Source of the DNA: Pukyongia sp963768085
GTDB lineage: Bacteria > Bacteroidota > Bacteroidia > Flavobacteriales > Flavobacteriaceae
Length of the DNA: 64,000 nt
Assembly (NCBI GenBank): GCA_963768085.1
Contig: CAVYGO010000002.1
Location: forward strand, 496,001-560,000
Direction of reading: 5' to 3'
Shown here in pieces: positions 51,498-61,286 of this stretch. The translations under genes were made by a program, and so were the position numbers. Every line of letters begins with the position of its first letter. Positions within the stretch are counted from its first letter, which is position 1. The notes beneath the pieces are model-generated. The model did no database searches. It worked only from the letters and a program-made list of their open reading frames with translations, and was not told the origin of the DNA.

Positions 51498-51671
51498 CCA
51501 AGAACTGACCCCCAGATTTACACTCAAAAATTGCTTTTCGATTAGACGCATATTAAATACGACATAAAGTGCATTTAATCGGAAAACTACCTTCGTTCGT
51601 CCCTTTTTTAATCGAATTTTTTTTCAGACCTTTATAATTCGTTAACAAGTCTAATCTCTAAACAAAAAAAT

Positions 51672-51992
51672 ATGTTTGAATTAAAGCAAAGCGGAGACAA
51701 ATATCATTTCGTATTAAAGGCTGGAAACGGCCAGGTTATCCTATCCAGCCAAATGTACGCGTCCAAATCAAGTGCTATGAACGGCATTGAATCAGTAAAG
51801 AAAAATTGCGGCGATGATAATTGCTTCGAAAAGAAAACGGCCAAGAATGGTAAATTACATTTCAACCTGAAGTCCACTAACGGTCAGATCGTTGGCAGCA
51901 GCCAGATGTATGCTGCGGAAAGCGGAATGAACAACGGGATCGATTCTGTGAAGAAAAATGCTCCTGGAGCAGACGTTAAAGAAGTAGAATAA
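51672..51992 (+). CDS. YegP family protein (two DUF1508 repeats)
   Basis: The 106 residues are two tandem copies of the DUF1508 beta-beta-alpha-beta unit: KYHFVLKAGNGQVILSSQMYASKSSAMNGIESVKKN (about 8-43) and LHFNLKSTNGQIVGSSQMYAAESGMNNGIDSVKKN (about 61-95). YegP-like proteins are small cytoplasmic proteins of unknown function. The two repeats share the SSQMYA and NGI.SVKKN motifs. It is a one-gene unit with a strong terminator. Confidence 0.92.
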   Translation: MFELKQSGDKYHFVLKAGNGQVILSSQMYASKSSAMNGIESVKKNCGDDNCFEKKTAKNGKLHFNLKSTNGQIVGSSQMYAAESGMNNGIDSVKKNAPGADVKEVE

Positions 51993-52028
51993 GAATAAGA
52001 ATAAGTTAGAATTTATTCTGAAAATATC

Positions 52029-52055
52029 AAACCCCTCCCGGAGGGGTTTTTTTAT
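52029..52055 (+). terminator. Rho-independent terminator
   Basis: AAACCCCTCC and GGAGGGGTTT form a 10-bp stem with a very short loop, followed by T7. It ends the YegP transcript and lies over the end of the convergent aldolase gene. Confidence 0.85.
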
Positions 52056-53074
52056 GCGTAATTGTGAAGGGTTTTAAGGAATTTTTCATGCATGGCCTCC
52101 GAGTAATCCAGGTGCGTCACTATACGCAATTTACCATGGCCCATATCGCTAATCAGGATATCATTTTCTTTCAGGTCGTTCATAAACTTATCTTCCGAAA
52201 GTGACGCATCCAGGTAGAATATCACAATATTGGTTTCCGTAGGTTCTACCTTACTCACATAATTCAATTGAGCAAGTTTAGAGGCTATTTCCGAAGCCCT
52301 CCGATGATCTTCTTCAAGTCTGTCTACATGGTGATCGAGGGCGTAGATCCCTGCTGCCGCCATAAATCCAACCTGTCGCATCCCACCGCCAAGTACCTTA
52401 CGTACTCGAATAGCGTTTTCCATGATCCCTCGTTTCCCAACCAGAACTGTACCAAGGGGTGCTCCCAAACCCTTACTGAAACATACCGAAATTGAATCAG
52501 CCAGCTTTCCAAAATCCTTTGCTTGCTGGTTCTTTGCCACCAGGGCATTCATTAAGCGGGCACCATCTAAATGCAAGCCCAGGTCGTGCCTATCACAAAC
52601 TTCCCTGATCTCTTTGATCGTTTGTAAATCGTAACAAGCTCCTCCGCCTTTATTGGTCGTATTTTCAATACATACCAGGGATGTTAGCGGACTGTGATAA
52701 AAATCGGGCGGATTGATCGATTCCATAACCTGCTTGGCTGTGATCATACCACGATCACCATCCACCAGCTTACAACTCACTCCGCTATTGAAGGAAGCCC
52801 CTCCTCCCTCATAATGATACACATGGGCCCATTTATCACAGATCAATTGCTCTGAAGGATTGGTGTGAAGTTTTATTGCCGCCTGGTTCGCCATGCTGCC
52901 TGAGGGAAAGAACAGCGCTTCATCCATTCCAAAAAGCTCGGTCATTCGCCTTTCCAGCTCATTTACCGTAGGATCTTCTTTATACACATCATCGCCAGTC
53001 CTGGCATTTATTATGGCTTTCAACATGCCCGGCGTTGGCCGTGTTACCGTATCACTTCGAAGGTCTGTTATCAT
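52052..53074 (-). CDS. low-specificity L-threonine aldolase
   Basis: This 340-residue PLP enzyme cleaves threonine or allo-threonine to glycine and acetaldehyde. MITDLRSDTVTRPTPGM at the N terminus, DDVYKEDPTVNELE, the PLP lysine K201 in SVCFSKGLGAPLG, and HLDGARLMNA (about 168-177) are family hallmarks. The protein length fits. Its start lies six bases downstream of the next minus-strand gene, so three genes (53717-56125, 53081-53704 and this) may form one unit. Confidence 0.92.
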   Translation of the reverse strand: MITDLRSDTVTRPTPGMLKAIINARTGDDVYKEDPTVNELERRMTELFGMDEALFFPSGSMANQAAIKLHTNPSEQLICDKWAHVYHYEGGGASFNSGVSCKLVDGDRGMITAKQVMESINPPDFYHSPLTSLVCIENTTNKGGGACYDLQTIKEIREVCDRHDLGLHLDGARLMNALVAKNQQAKDFGKLADSISVCFSKGLGAPLGTVLVGKRGIMENAIRVRKVLGGGMRQVGFMAAAGIYALDHHVDRLEEDHRRASEIASKLAQLNYVSKVEPTETNIVIFYLDASLSEDKFMNDLKENDILISDMGHGKLRIVTHLDYSEAMHEKFLKTLHNYA

Positions 53075-53080
53075 GAAGGG

Positions 53081-53704
53081 TTAGTTTTTTTGTCTTTTGA
53101 ATTTTGCCTGAAGAGCTGAGATCACTTCATCAAGATTCTTGTCAAGCCGTACTATCTTGATGCCGTTATTATAATTATAATTTGTATTTGGGTGTTCTTT
53201 CGAAGTGGTGAGATCGTACAAACCGTAATTCTGCGTCATTCCACTCCCGTCTTTTTTAAAGTAAAAAGATCTTTTACAGGGCTGCACGGAAGTACGGGAA
53301 ACCGGTTTACCGGTTATGTTATTCGCCTTATATGGTTTTACTGAATTCAACTGAAGATCGGAATAATTCGTATGAACAAATTCCATCAGTTCATTGCTTT
53401 TCAGTGGAATGGAATAAAACAACCCGCAATTATCGATCTTCTTAATCATAGTGGTTCCTTCTTCCTCCCAGAGCACATAGACCTCAAAATAGGTCCCCCT
53501 GGATGTGCACATTCTTCCATTCTCCATTTGAAACATTTCGATACTCCCCGTGCAAAATCGCTTGTTGCTAAACCAGTTGGCGATACCTCGCTCTTCGAGT
53601 TTAACAGTGAATTCATTGACCAATTTATCTACATAAGCTTCATCGTTCTGAGCACTAAGCTGGAGACTGGTAATAACAAATATTGCTAAGAGTAGTTTTT
53701 TCAT
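53081..53704 (-). CDS. exported protein of unknown function
   Basis: The 207 residues begin with a signal peptide (about 1-18, TSLQLSAQ). The mature part has four Cys (RFCTGS, MCTSRG, NCGLF, PCKRSF), which may form two disulphides. It contains no motif I can name; SFYFKKDGSGMTQNYGLYD and LDKNLDEVISALQAKFKR lie near the end. It lies six bases upstream of the aldolase gene and 12 bases behind the metalloprotease gene, in one strand unit. No function is proposed. Confidence 0.65.
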   Translation of the reverse strand: MKKLLLAIFVITSLQLSAQNDEAYVDKLVNEFTVKLEERGIANWFSNKRFCTGSIEMFQMENGRMCTSRGTYFEVYVLWEEEGTTMIKKIDNCGLFYSIPLKSNELMEFVHTNYSDLQLNSVKPYKANNITGKPVSRTSVQPCKRSFYFKKDGSGMTQNYGLYDLTTSKEHPNTNYNYNNGIKIVRLDKNLDEVISALQAKFKRQKN

Positions 53705-53716
53705 AAATTGAGGTTG

Positions 53717-56125
53717 TTACTGATTATAGTTCGGTCCGGAACAGTCCATTCCAATCGGGCTGCCATCCGGGATCTTAGGAGGGCTCATTCTTTTAAATTC
53801 ATCAGGATCTTCTCTGAACTTATTTATCTCTCTAAGCATTTCCTTTCCGAAGGAACTTTTAGCGTCGATCATTTTCTTAAAAGAATCGAGTTTATCGTTT
53901 ACAATAGCCTTAACCTGCGGACTCGCATTGTCATTAGCCACCAGCCCTAAAAGCTGATGAAGTGTTACGTACTGAATAGTTCGTGTTACCTCTTTTTCAT
54001 AAGCGGTCGTAGATGGCTGGTTAAAAACATTGGCTAACACGGAATTTAAAACATCAATAAATCCGATGTTCTTAGAATCCATGCTCTTCTGTTGCACCAG
54101 GCGATTCGCACGCTGTGGATGTAACAACAATGAAAGTGTCATATTACTGGAAGTAGCCGCAGCTCCAAAAGCATCAAAAGAAACCCCCATATCACTCTTA
54201 AATGATTCCCGGGTCCTGTTATATCCAAAAGCTCTCGGTGGAAATAATTTAAGTTGGGATTCGGGTATCATTAAATGCTCCGAATTCAAGGTTTTCACCA
54301 CTGCCTCCAAAGCGGCTTTCTGCTCCACCGAAGACAAATAACGCGGCATGGATCCCTCCTGTCCTTTCAGTGAATAATCATATTCCATCCCTCCGATCAG
54401 CTTCACGGCAGCCTCTGTTTGATATCGATGAAAGAAATACAAGGGTACAAAAACATCTTCCAGGACGGTAAGCGGTTCTCCGGTTCGGATATTATCAATC
54501 GAGAAATTGGCAATTGCGTGTTTCCGGATTTCAAGTACATTCAGTAATTCTGAAGTAGCGTCGGTCCCATTATCCCATAAATGTGCCTTGGCGTGGGCAC
54601 CACCTTGTGCCCTGGCGTCGCTATCGGTGATATATCGAAGTCCGCTATTAAATGCGGTTTCGAGAATTCCTTTTAAATATTCCTTTTCAGAAGTTCCCTG
54701 TGCCGCATTGCCATATGAGTAGGCCACTGTTACTTTGTCCCATTTTCCTATACCTGTCGCATACGCATTACTGAAATCCACTTCACCATTCTTCAGGTTC
54801 AAAGCAGGGTGCGGATAATCCATCACACTTGCCCTGTTATTGGTGCTGGCTGCAAAATTGTGTGCAAATCCAATGGTATGGCCAACCTCGTGTGCCGAAA
54901 GTTGTCTAATACGCGCTAATGCCATATCCATCATAGGTTTTACATCGGTATCGCTATTCGCAAAAGGTCGGTTCATCAATGCCTGAGCGATCATAAAATC
55001 CTGACGTATTCTTAAACTCCCTAAACTAACATGCCCTTTGATAATCTCTCCGGTCCTGGGATCACTAATCGTCGATCCGTAACTCCATCCTCGTGTAGAA
55101 CGATGTACCCATTGAATTACATTGTAACGCACATCCATTGGGTCTGCGTCCTTAGGCAACATTTTCACCTGGAAAGCATCTTTGTACCCGATAGCCTCAA
55201 ATGCCTGGTTCCACCAGCCGGCTCCGTCCAATAAGGCAGATCGTACCGGTTCGGGAGTACCAGGGTCAAGGTAGTAAACGATCGGTTCCTGTGCCTCGCT
55301 TAGCTCCGCATTCGGGTTTTTCTTCTCCAGTCGGTGACGCATGATATATCGTTTCTTGATAGGTTCCCAGACCGGTGTGCTGTAATCGAGGTGCGTTGTG
55401 GGATACGATCCGCACCTTGGATCAAATTCCCGGGGCGTATACCCCGCTCCGGGTAATTCCACAAAACTGTAATGTTGTATCACCGAAACGGATTCGGCAT
55501 TAGGTGCTACCGATCGCAATTTCGAACCTGTGGGAGTCCCTGTATAGGTTAGCATGGCTTCGAATTCCACATTCTTTGGAAATGCTTTGGTTCGCTCCAT
55601 CCACAAGGTCGACCGCGATCCGTCGAGCTTATAGGTTCCCTCTTTCATCGATTTCAATCGCCGAACCACCCCGTGGGCATCCAACAACAAAAAAGGTGTA
55701 AGATCGATAATATAGGTCTGACCCATTGTTTCTTTAATTGGAAAACCGAAAATAACCGATTTGGCAAAAGCTTCTGAAATGGATCTGCGCTCGAGTTCGT
55801 TATTTGACGTCGCGCGATACTCCATATTGGGCTGAATGAGTAGTATCTTATTTCCACTTTTTACAAATTTCACGACTTCCCCGCCTCCTAATTGGCCACG
55901 GTCTATACCAATATCATTGGAGCCTAAACCGGTTCGAAGGGAATGGACATAGAGAAATTCCGTGTTCAGCTTATCTACTTCCAGGTAGATCTCGCCGGAA
56001 TCATCGGAATAATGAAAATTGAAAAATCCATCAAATTTCTTCAGGTTCTTCTTTTCAGAAAGAAATTGTGCAGAAACCGAAGTTGCACATACTATGGTAA
56101 TTATTAATGTCGCTAGTCTATTCAT
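53717..56125 (-). CDS. zinc-dependent metalloprotease (DUF5117/DUF4953 type)
   Basis: The 802 residues begin with a signal peptide (about 1-19, TSVSAQ). The metzincin-like site HEVGHTIGFAHN (about 413-424) has the HExxHxxGxxH pattern that binds zinc. FNFHYSDDSGEIYLEV (DUF5118), and the segments around it, together with RHRLEKKNPNAELSEAQEPIVYYLDPGTPEPVR before the zinc site (DUF5117), fit the Bacteroidetes family. It is secreted to the periplasm or beyond; there is no T9SS domain. It is the first gene of the unit with the exported protein and the aldolase. Confidence 0.9.
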   Translation of the reverse strand: MNRLATLIITIVCATSVSAQFLSEKKNLKKFDGFFNFHYSDDSGEIYLEVDKLNTEFLYVHSLRTGLGSNDIGIDRGQLGGGEVVKFVKSGNKILLIQPNMEYRATSNNELERRSISEAFAKSVIFGFPIKETMGQTYIIDLTPFLLLDAHGVVRRLKSMKEGTYKLDGSRSTLWMERTKAFPKNVEFEAMLTYTGTPTGSKLRSVAPNAESVSVIQHYSFVELPGAGYTPREFDPRCGSYPTTHLDYSTPVWEPIKKRYIMRHRLEKKNPNAELSEAQEPIVYYLDPGTPEPVRSALLDGAGWWNQAFEAIGYKDAFQVKMLPKDADPMDVRYNVIQWVHRSTRGWSYGSTISDPRTGEIIKGHVSLGSLRIRQDFMIAQALMNRPFANSDTDVKPMMDMALARIRQLSAHEVGHTIGFAHNFAASTNNRASVMDYPHPALNLKNGEVDFSNAYATGIGKWDKVTVAYSYGNAAQGTSEKEYLKGILETAFNSGLRYITDSDARAQGGAHAKAHLWDNGTDATSELLNVLEIRKHAIANFSIDNIRTGEPLTVLEDVFVPLYFFHRYQTEAAVKLIGGMEYDYSLKGQEGSMPRYLSSVEQKAALEAVVKTLNSEHLMIPESQLKLFPPRAFGYNRTRESFKSDMGVSFDAFGAAATSSNMTLSLLLHPQRANRLVQQKSMDSKNIGFIDVLNSVLANVFNQPSTTAYEKEVTRTIQYVTLHQLLGLVANDNASPQVKAIVNDKLDSFKKMIDAKSSFGKEMLREINKFREDPDEFKRMSPPKIPDGSPIGMDCSGPNYNQ

Positions 56126-56204
56126 ATTGAAATCGTTAAATCGGGGAGCGCTCTAAACTACTAAAAATCCCTCAGAATTAATTTCCACATAAGAACTTAA
56201 ATCC

Positions 56205-56212
56205 TATTTTTG
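56205..56212 (+). promoter_or_regulatory. -7 element (TATTTTTG) for prfB
   Basis: TATTTTTG matches TAnnTTTG, 15 bases before the prfB ATG at 56228. The leader would be very short. No TTG -33 box was recognised. Confidence 0.45.
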
Positions 56213-56227
56213 TGAAAATTCTTTACA

Positions 56228-57335
56228 ATGATTACATCCGTTCAACTCACCGATCTTAAAAATCGCCTGGATGCGTTAAGGAGGTATCTTTGACGTTGAT
56301 GGTAAACTCATAGAAATTTCCAACGACGAAGAGAAAACCTACGATCCCGATTTCTGGAACAATCCACAGGAAGCCGAAGCCTTTATGAAACAGCTGCGGA
56401 ACAAAAAGAAATGGGTGGAAGATTATGAAAAGGCAGTTGCTCTCACAGATGACGCTGAAGTGATCTACGAATTCTTCAAGGAAGGGGAAGGCGAAGCCGC
56501 CAATGTGGAAAAAAGGTATCATCTCGCCCTGGAAGCTATCGAATCACTTGAATTTAGAAATATGCTGAGCGCGGAAGGCGACGATCTTTCTGCGGTACTT
56601 CAAATTACAGCAGGAGCCGGTGGAACCGAAAGCTGTGACTGGGCCCAGATGCTCATGCGTATGTACCTGATGTGGGCGGAAAAGAATGGTTTTAAAGTAA
56701 AAGAACTCAACTTCCAGCAAGGCGATGTGGCCGGTATAAAAACAGTTACGCTGGAAATTGATGGCGACTATGCGTTTGGCTGGCTGAAAAGTGAGAATGG
56801 AGTTCACAGGCTTGTACGTATCTCCCCTTTCGATAGCAATGCAAAGCGGCATACGAGTTTTGCGAGTGTTTATGTCTATCCGTTGGCGGATGATTCTATC
56901 GAGATCGATATCAATCCGGCTGAGATATCCTGGGACTTTGCCCGTAGTAGCGGAGCCGGTGGACAGAATGTGAATAAGGTTGAGACAAAGGCTATCCTTA
57001 CGCACCACCCCAGTGGTATTGTGATCCATAATTCGGAAACACGTTCGCAGTTGGAGAACCGCGAAAAGGCTATGCAAATGCTGAAATCACAGCTTTACGA
57101 AATAGAACTAAGGAAACAACAGGCGCAGCGGGATGAGATCGAAGCCGGAAAAATGGCCATCGAATGGGGGTCGCAAATTCGGAATTATGTGTTACACCCC
57201 TATAAGTTAATTAAGGATGTACGTACCCAGCATGAAACCGGAAACGTGGATGCGGTACTCAATGGCGACCTCGACGCTTTCCTGAAAGCCTACCTTATGA
57301 TGACCGGACAAAGGGAGAAAAAAGATGAATTGTAA
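56228..57335 (+). CDS. prfB: peptide chain release factor 2 (programmed +1 frameshift)
   Basis: RF2 ends translation at UGA and UAA. The ATG at 56228 opens 21 codons (MITSVQLTDLKNRLDALRRYL) ending in CTT TGA at 56288-56293. One base forward, translation resumes as DVDGKLIEISNDEEKTYDPDFW and runs to 57335, giving 368 residues. The stop-codon tripeptide SPF (ISPFDSNAKRHTSF) and the GGQ loop (SSGAGGQNVNKVETK) are both present. The shift is the known self-regulating RF2 mechanism: low RF2 favours shifting at the in-frame UGA. A frame starting only at 56385 would lack the N-terminal domain. Confidence 0.95.
56279..56294 (+). promoter_or_regulatory. prfB programmed +1 frameshift site
   Basis: AGGAGG (internal SD-like), TAT, CTT TGA C is the classic RF2 shift site: the ribosome slips from CTT (56288-56290) over one base to read GAC at 56292-56294. 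The AGGAGG lies three bases before CTT, as in E. coli. Confidence 0.95.
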
Positions 57336-57409
57336 TTCGTTAAACCCTTCCTAATTTTTTTTCTGAATTGCGGCAACCTCCTATTTTAGAGGATGTAAAA
57401 ATCAACCTT

Positions 57410-58501
57410 ATGAAAATAACCAGACTTCCTCTCATATTAGGATTAGCTATAACTGCCATAACCTTTGCGCAGGATCTCACCTTTGAAGAATACAATCCCA
57501 CGTCCACCCTGGTTGTGGAAGGTAGTCCGGTGTTGAAAGCTAAATATCCTTTTATTGATATACATGGCCACCAATACCGGATGTCGGGCCAGGATTTAAC
57601 TCCGGTGGTAGCCGCAATGGATACACTCAACATGGGGATCATGGTGAACCTCAGCGGACGAACAGGAGATGAACTGAAAAAATCGGTTGCAAACATCCGA
57701 GACAACTTCCCAAATCGGTTTGTGGTTTTTGCGAATATTGATTTTGAGGGTGTAGGTACTGATGGATGGACGGAAAAAGCAGTGGTCCAACTCGAGGAGG
57801 ATGTAAAAAGTGGCGCCAGAGGCTTAAAGATATATAAGAGTTTGGGGTTGCGATATAAAGACCCGGAGGGCAAACGACTAGCTGTGGACGATTCAAGGTT
57901 GGATCCTATCTGGGAAAAATGTGGAGAACTTGGCATTCCGGTGCTAATTCATACCGCAGATCCCAAGCCTTTCTGGGACGATTTCGACGGCGATAATGAA
58001 CGTTGGCTGGAATTGAAATTGCGACCTCGCCGTAAACGAAGTGAAACGGATCCTGCTTCCTGGGAGCAATTAATTGCAGAGCAGCACAATATGTTTAAAA
58101 AACATCCTAACACCAGCTTTGTGAATGCGCACATGGGCTGGTACGCAAATGATCTCGGAAAATTAGGAAAATTAATGGATGAAATGCCCAATATGCATGT
58201 GGGTATCGGTGCAATTATCGCCGAACTGGGACGCCAACCCAGAACTGCACGTGCGTTCTTTATAAAATATCAGGACCGAATACTGTTCGGGAAGGACAGC
58301 TGGAAGCCGGAAGAGTTTCCTACCTATTTCCGGGTATTGGAGAGTAATGATGAATACTTCCCGTACCATAAGAAATACCATGCATTCTGGGCGATGTATG
58401 GTTTAGACCTGCCCGATGATGTGTTGAAGAAAGTGTACTATAAGAATGCGCTCCGTTTAGTTCCGGGTCTGGATAAAAGTCTTTTTCCTGAACTGAATTA
58501 G
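57410..58501 (+). CDS. amidohydrolase family protein, secreted
   Basis: The 363 residues (from the ATG at 57410; the frame opens with a TTG at 57368) begin with a signal peptide (about 1-20, AITFAQ). The metal site HxH is in FIDIHGHQYRM (about 48-58), and later ligands may be in VLIHTADP, FVNAHMGW and FGKDSW. The fold is that of the amidohydrolase 2 group, which contains decarboxylases and lactonases; the substrate cannot be told. It lies 74 bases downstream of prfB with no clear promoter between, perhaps in one transcript with the genes to 61624. Confidence 0.85.
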   Translation: MKITRLPLILGLAITAITFAQDLTFEEYNPTSTLVVEGSPVLKAKYPFIDIHGHQYRMSGQDLTPVVAAMDTLNMGIMVNLSGRTGDELKKSVANIRDNFPNRFVVFANIDFEGVGTDGWTEKAVVQLEEDVKSGARGLKIYKSLGLRYKDPEGKRLAVDDSRLDPIWEKCGELGIPVLIHTADPKPFWDDFDGDNERWLELKLRPRRKRSETDPASWEQLIAEQHNMFKKHPNTSFVNAHMGWYANDLGKLGKLMDEMPNMHVGIGAIIAELGRQPRTARAFFIKYQDRILFGKDSWKPEEFPTYFRVLESNDEYFPYHKKYHAFWAMYGLDLPDDVLKKVYYKNALRLVPGLDKSLFPELN

Positions 58502-58555
58502 TCGCGATTTTTCCACAACAAGAAACTATTAGAATTAAACTAACCCGTACCGGAT

Positions 58556-59176
58556 ATGCAAAGTCAAATATCAACCATCATTTTCGACCTGGGAGGCGTT
58601 TTGATCGATTGGAATCCTGAATATGTTTTTCTGAAGGAATTCCGCGGAAACCGTGAAAAGATGGATTGGTTCCTTAATGAAATATGTGCCTGGGAATGGA
58701 ATGCCAATCAGGATGCCGGGTACCCCATCGCTAAAGCCACCGAGGATCGTATCGCCATGTTCCCTGAATACGAAGAGTTAATACGTATGTACTACGGTCG
58801 CTGGGACGAGATGCTGGGTTATACACATTACGATACGCTGGAGATCTTGGAATCGGTTGTAAACAATCCGGACTATCGCGTATTGGCACTAACGAATTGG
58901 AGTGGCGAAACCTTTCCCAAGGCCATCGCTAAGTTCGATTGGCTGAAATGGTTCGAAGGCATCCTGGTAAGTGGAAACGAAGGAATGAGAAAGCCCTTTC
59001 CGGAAATTTACGAGCTTATGCTTTCACGTTACCGTATTGATCCTTCGGAAGCTGTTTTCATTGATGACAGCATTAAAAACGTAGCTGGGTCCGAATTGAC
59101 AGGCATAAAAGGAATTCATTTTACCGGTGCGTCCAACCTCATCCGATCCTTTGAAGATTTAGGGATCCGGATTTAA
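58556..59176 (+). CDS. HAD-IA family hydrolase
   Basis: The 206 residues have HAD motif I IFDLGGVLIDW (about 9-19; here DxxxV with L instead of the second Asp, as in YihX-like members), motif II LALTNWSG and motif III/IV RKPFPEIYELML with FIDDSIKNVAGSELTGIKGI. It is likely a sugar-phosphate or small-molecule phosphatase, similar to YihX/GpdA. The second Asp of motif I, general acid in most phosphatases, is not in the usual place, so the activity call is cautious. It begins 54 bases after the amidohydrolase. Confidence 0.85.
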   Translation: MQSQISTIIFDLGGVLIDWNPEYVFLKEFRGNREKMDWFLNEICAWEWNANQDAGYPIAKATEDRIAMFPEYEELIRMYYGRWDEMLGYTHYDTLEILESVVNNPDYRVLALTNWSGETFPKAIAKFDWLKWFEGILVSGNEGMRKPFPEIYELMLSRYRIDPSEAVFIDDSIKNVAGSELTGIKGIHFTGASNLIRSFEDLGIRI

Positions 59177-59198
59177 GATTTATTAGTAACTTCCAACT

Positions 59199-60176
59199 AT
59201 GAAAAAAATGAAAGTGGCTGTACTGGGTCCCATTCCTCGGGATTATATCATTACTCATAACAATGAAGAAATTCAGAAATACGGATGTGTTACTCACACA
59301 GCCATAGCTTTGTCCAATTTATTAGGATCGGAAGGTACGGTCTATCCGGTAACACATATCAGGAAAAGTGATGCGCAGGGTATAGAAGAACTCTTTGGAA
59401 ATTATAATAACATTGATACTTCTTACATTTCTTCTGAAGCTGATATGGGGGACGTGATCCAGCTGAAGTTTACCGATCAGAACAATCGCATCGAAACACA
59501 GACCGCGTTCATGAAGCCTATCATGCCCGAAGATGTGAAGGATCTGTTGGACTGTGAAGTGTTCGTCTGTGTTCCTGTAACAGATTTTGAAGTTCCGCTG
59601 GAAACGCTTCAGTATATCAAAGAGAACAGTAACGCCTCAATTGTCTTCGATGCTCATGGCCCTACTACCGCTCTTACTACCCGTGGCGAACGAGTCACGA
59701 AATTCTGGGTGGACAGGGATCTTTGGTTACCATATATCGATGTCTTAAAAATGAACCTGGAAGAGGCGAATTGCAGTTGGTTTCAGAATGAATACACCCT
59801 GGAAGAATTGCGGCATAACGATGAGATCGCCATGGAACAACTTCCGCTTTTTGCTGCCCATTGTCTGAGACAGGGTTTAAAATCGCTATTTGTTACCCTG
59901 GATGCCAGGGGTGTGATGGTCTATACATTGGAAAATGGTAGGCTGAATCAACAACTCGTCCCATCAGTTCCAGTAGATCATGTGGTAGACACAACGGGTT
60001 GTGGTGATTCATTCGCCGGAGGGATCGCTTTCAGTATGCTCCTCGCGCCCGATGATCCCATAAAAGCTGCCCAATTCGGCAATGCTATGGGAGCCCAACG
60101 TACCCAAGGAAAGACCTTCGATGTATTTAAATCGCTTGAAGAGACCCAAACCATCTTAGACAACACATACTCTTAA
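59199..60176 (+). CDS. PfkB family carbohydrate kinase
   Basis: The 325 residues fit the PfkB/ribokinase fold: VAVLGPIPRDYIITHN at the N terminus, VFDAHGPTTALTTRGER in the middle, and the ATP/anion-hole motif VDTTGCGDSFAGGIAFSML (about 262-280) with the catalytic Asp. Such kinases phosphorylate sugars, nucleosides or tagatose-like substrates with ATP; the substrate is not given by the sequence. It is 22 bases behind the HAD gene and one base before the next, so kinase and phosphatase lie in one operon. Confidence 0.9.
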   Translation: MKKMKVAVLGPIPRDYIITHNNEEIQKYGCVTHTAIALSNLLGSEGTVYPVTHIRKSDAQGIEELFGNYNNIDTSYISSEADMGDVIQLKFTDQNNRIETQTAFMKPIMPEDVKDLLDCEVFVCVPVTDFEVPLETLQYIKENSNASIVFDAHGPTTALTTRGERVTKFWVDRDLWLPYIDVLKMNLEEANCSWFQNEYTLEELRHNDEIAMEQLPLFAAHCLRQGLKSLFVTLDARGVMVYTLENGRLNQQLVPSVPVDHVVDTTGCGDSFAGGIAFSMLLAPDDPIKAAQFGNAMGAQRTQGKTFDVFKSLEETQTILDNTYS

Positions 60177-60177
60177 A

Positions 60178-60660
60178 ATGAAAGCAGCCACGGTCGCTCA
60201 AATAAGGAAAGAATTAAAATACAGATCGAGCGACGAACTCGAGCAACTCTGTCTGCGCTTAGCCAGATTCAAAAAAGAAAATAAAGAACTCCTCACCTAC
60301 TTGCTTTTCGAAAGTGATGATGAAGCTAGTTATGTGGAACACGTGAAGGAAAATATGCTGGCTATGTTCAACGAGATAAACACATCCAGTTTTTATTATA
60401 TAAAGAAAAGTACTCGGAAGATATTGAGAGAGACAAAAAAGTTCATCCGCTACTCATCTGTAAAAGAAACAGAGGTTGAGCTATTGCTGTTCTTTTGTAA
60501 GCAACTTAAGGATTTCCGACCCAAAATAGATGGAAACAGAATGCTGATGAATCTGTTCGACCGACAGATACAATTTATCAAGACCAAGATTAAAGGTCTG
60601 CATGAGGACCTGCAATTCGATTACACCGAGGAATTAAACAACATCATTCAGAAATCATGA
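60178..60660 (+). CDS. conserved helical protein of unknown function
   Basis: The 160 residues are cytoplasmic, without Gly-rich loops or membrane helices. They are predicted mainly alpha-helical, rich in Lys, Glu and Leu: TVAQIRKELKYRSSDELEQLCLRLARFKKENKELLTYLLF (about 5-44) and KSTRKILRETKKFIRYSSVKETEVELLLFFCKQL. It starts one base after the PfkB stop and ends in an ATGA overlap with the next gene (60657-60660). A coiled-coil protein partner role is likely. I do not recognise a named family. Confidence 0.75.
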   Translation: MKAATVAQIRKELKYRSSDELEQLCLRLARFKKENKELLTYLLFESDDEASYVEHVKENMLAMFNEINTSSFYYIKKSTRKILRETKKFIRYSSVKETEVELLLFFCKQLKDFRPKIDGNRMLMNLFDRQIQFIKTKIKGLHEDLQFDYTEELNNIIQKS

Positions 60661-61286
60661 AAACGTATTTATTTATTAATAGAATGAAAGAAATAAGCTT
60701 ACTCCTTATTGTAACAGTAACTTTGGTTTCCTTTGTGCAGAGTCCTATTGAACTGCAAAAGTTAACCGCCGAGACCAACCACTCCTCCCTGCTCTTTTCT
60801 GTCCCTATCGCAAATGGTATAACAAGAATCACAGGGAAGTATAACACGTATACTATCGATCTCGATTATGTGGATAAAGACTTCACAAAGTCGTTGCTTT
60901 CCGCAAGTATCAAAGCAGCGAGTATAGATACCGGAATAGACGGCCGGGACGATCATCTGAGAAGTTCCGATTTCTTCGATACCGAAACATTCCCTGAGAT
61001 CACATTCCAAAGTAGTGCTATTGTCAAAACGGAGAAAGGGTATAAGGCAATTGGAGATTTCACTATGCACGGAGTAACCAGGGAAATTGAAATTCCATTT
61101 ATAATCACGGGTGTTGATGGAGAAAATACAATTGGTATTTCAGCCCGTATGTCGATCGACAGAACCGATTATGGTGTTGGAAATGATTTCAAACATTCCG
61201 AGATAGAAAATTTCATAAGTAATTCGATTGATGTTGAGATCGACTTTTGGACTAAAAGAAGAAAAGAACCAAAAAAAGAAGAATGA
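60657..61286 (+). CDS. YceI family protein
   Basis: The 209 residues (or 200 from the second Met at 60684) begin with a signal peptide (about 12-27, LLIVTVTLVSFVQS). The body is a beta-barrel lipocalin-like YceI domain: NHSSLLFSVPIANGITRITGKYNTYTIDLDY, DDHLRSSDFFDTETFPEITFQS and GDFTMHGVTREIEIPF. YceI proteins bind polyisoprenoid lipids in the periplasm. It overlaps both neighbours by four bases (ATGA), so it is translationally coupled in the operon. Confidence 0.9.
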   Translation: MKTYLFINRMKEISLLLIVTVTLVSFVQSPIELQKLTAETNHSSLLFSVPIANGITRITGKYNTYTIDLDYVDKDFTKSLLSASIKAASIDTGIDGRDDHLRSSDFFDTETFPEITFQSSAIVKTEKGYKAIGDFTMHGVTREIEIPFIITGVDGENTIGISARMSIDRTDYGVGNDFKHSEIENFISNSIDVEIDFWTKRRKEPKKEE

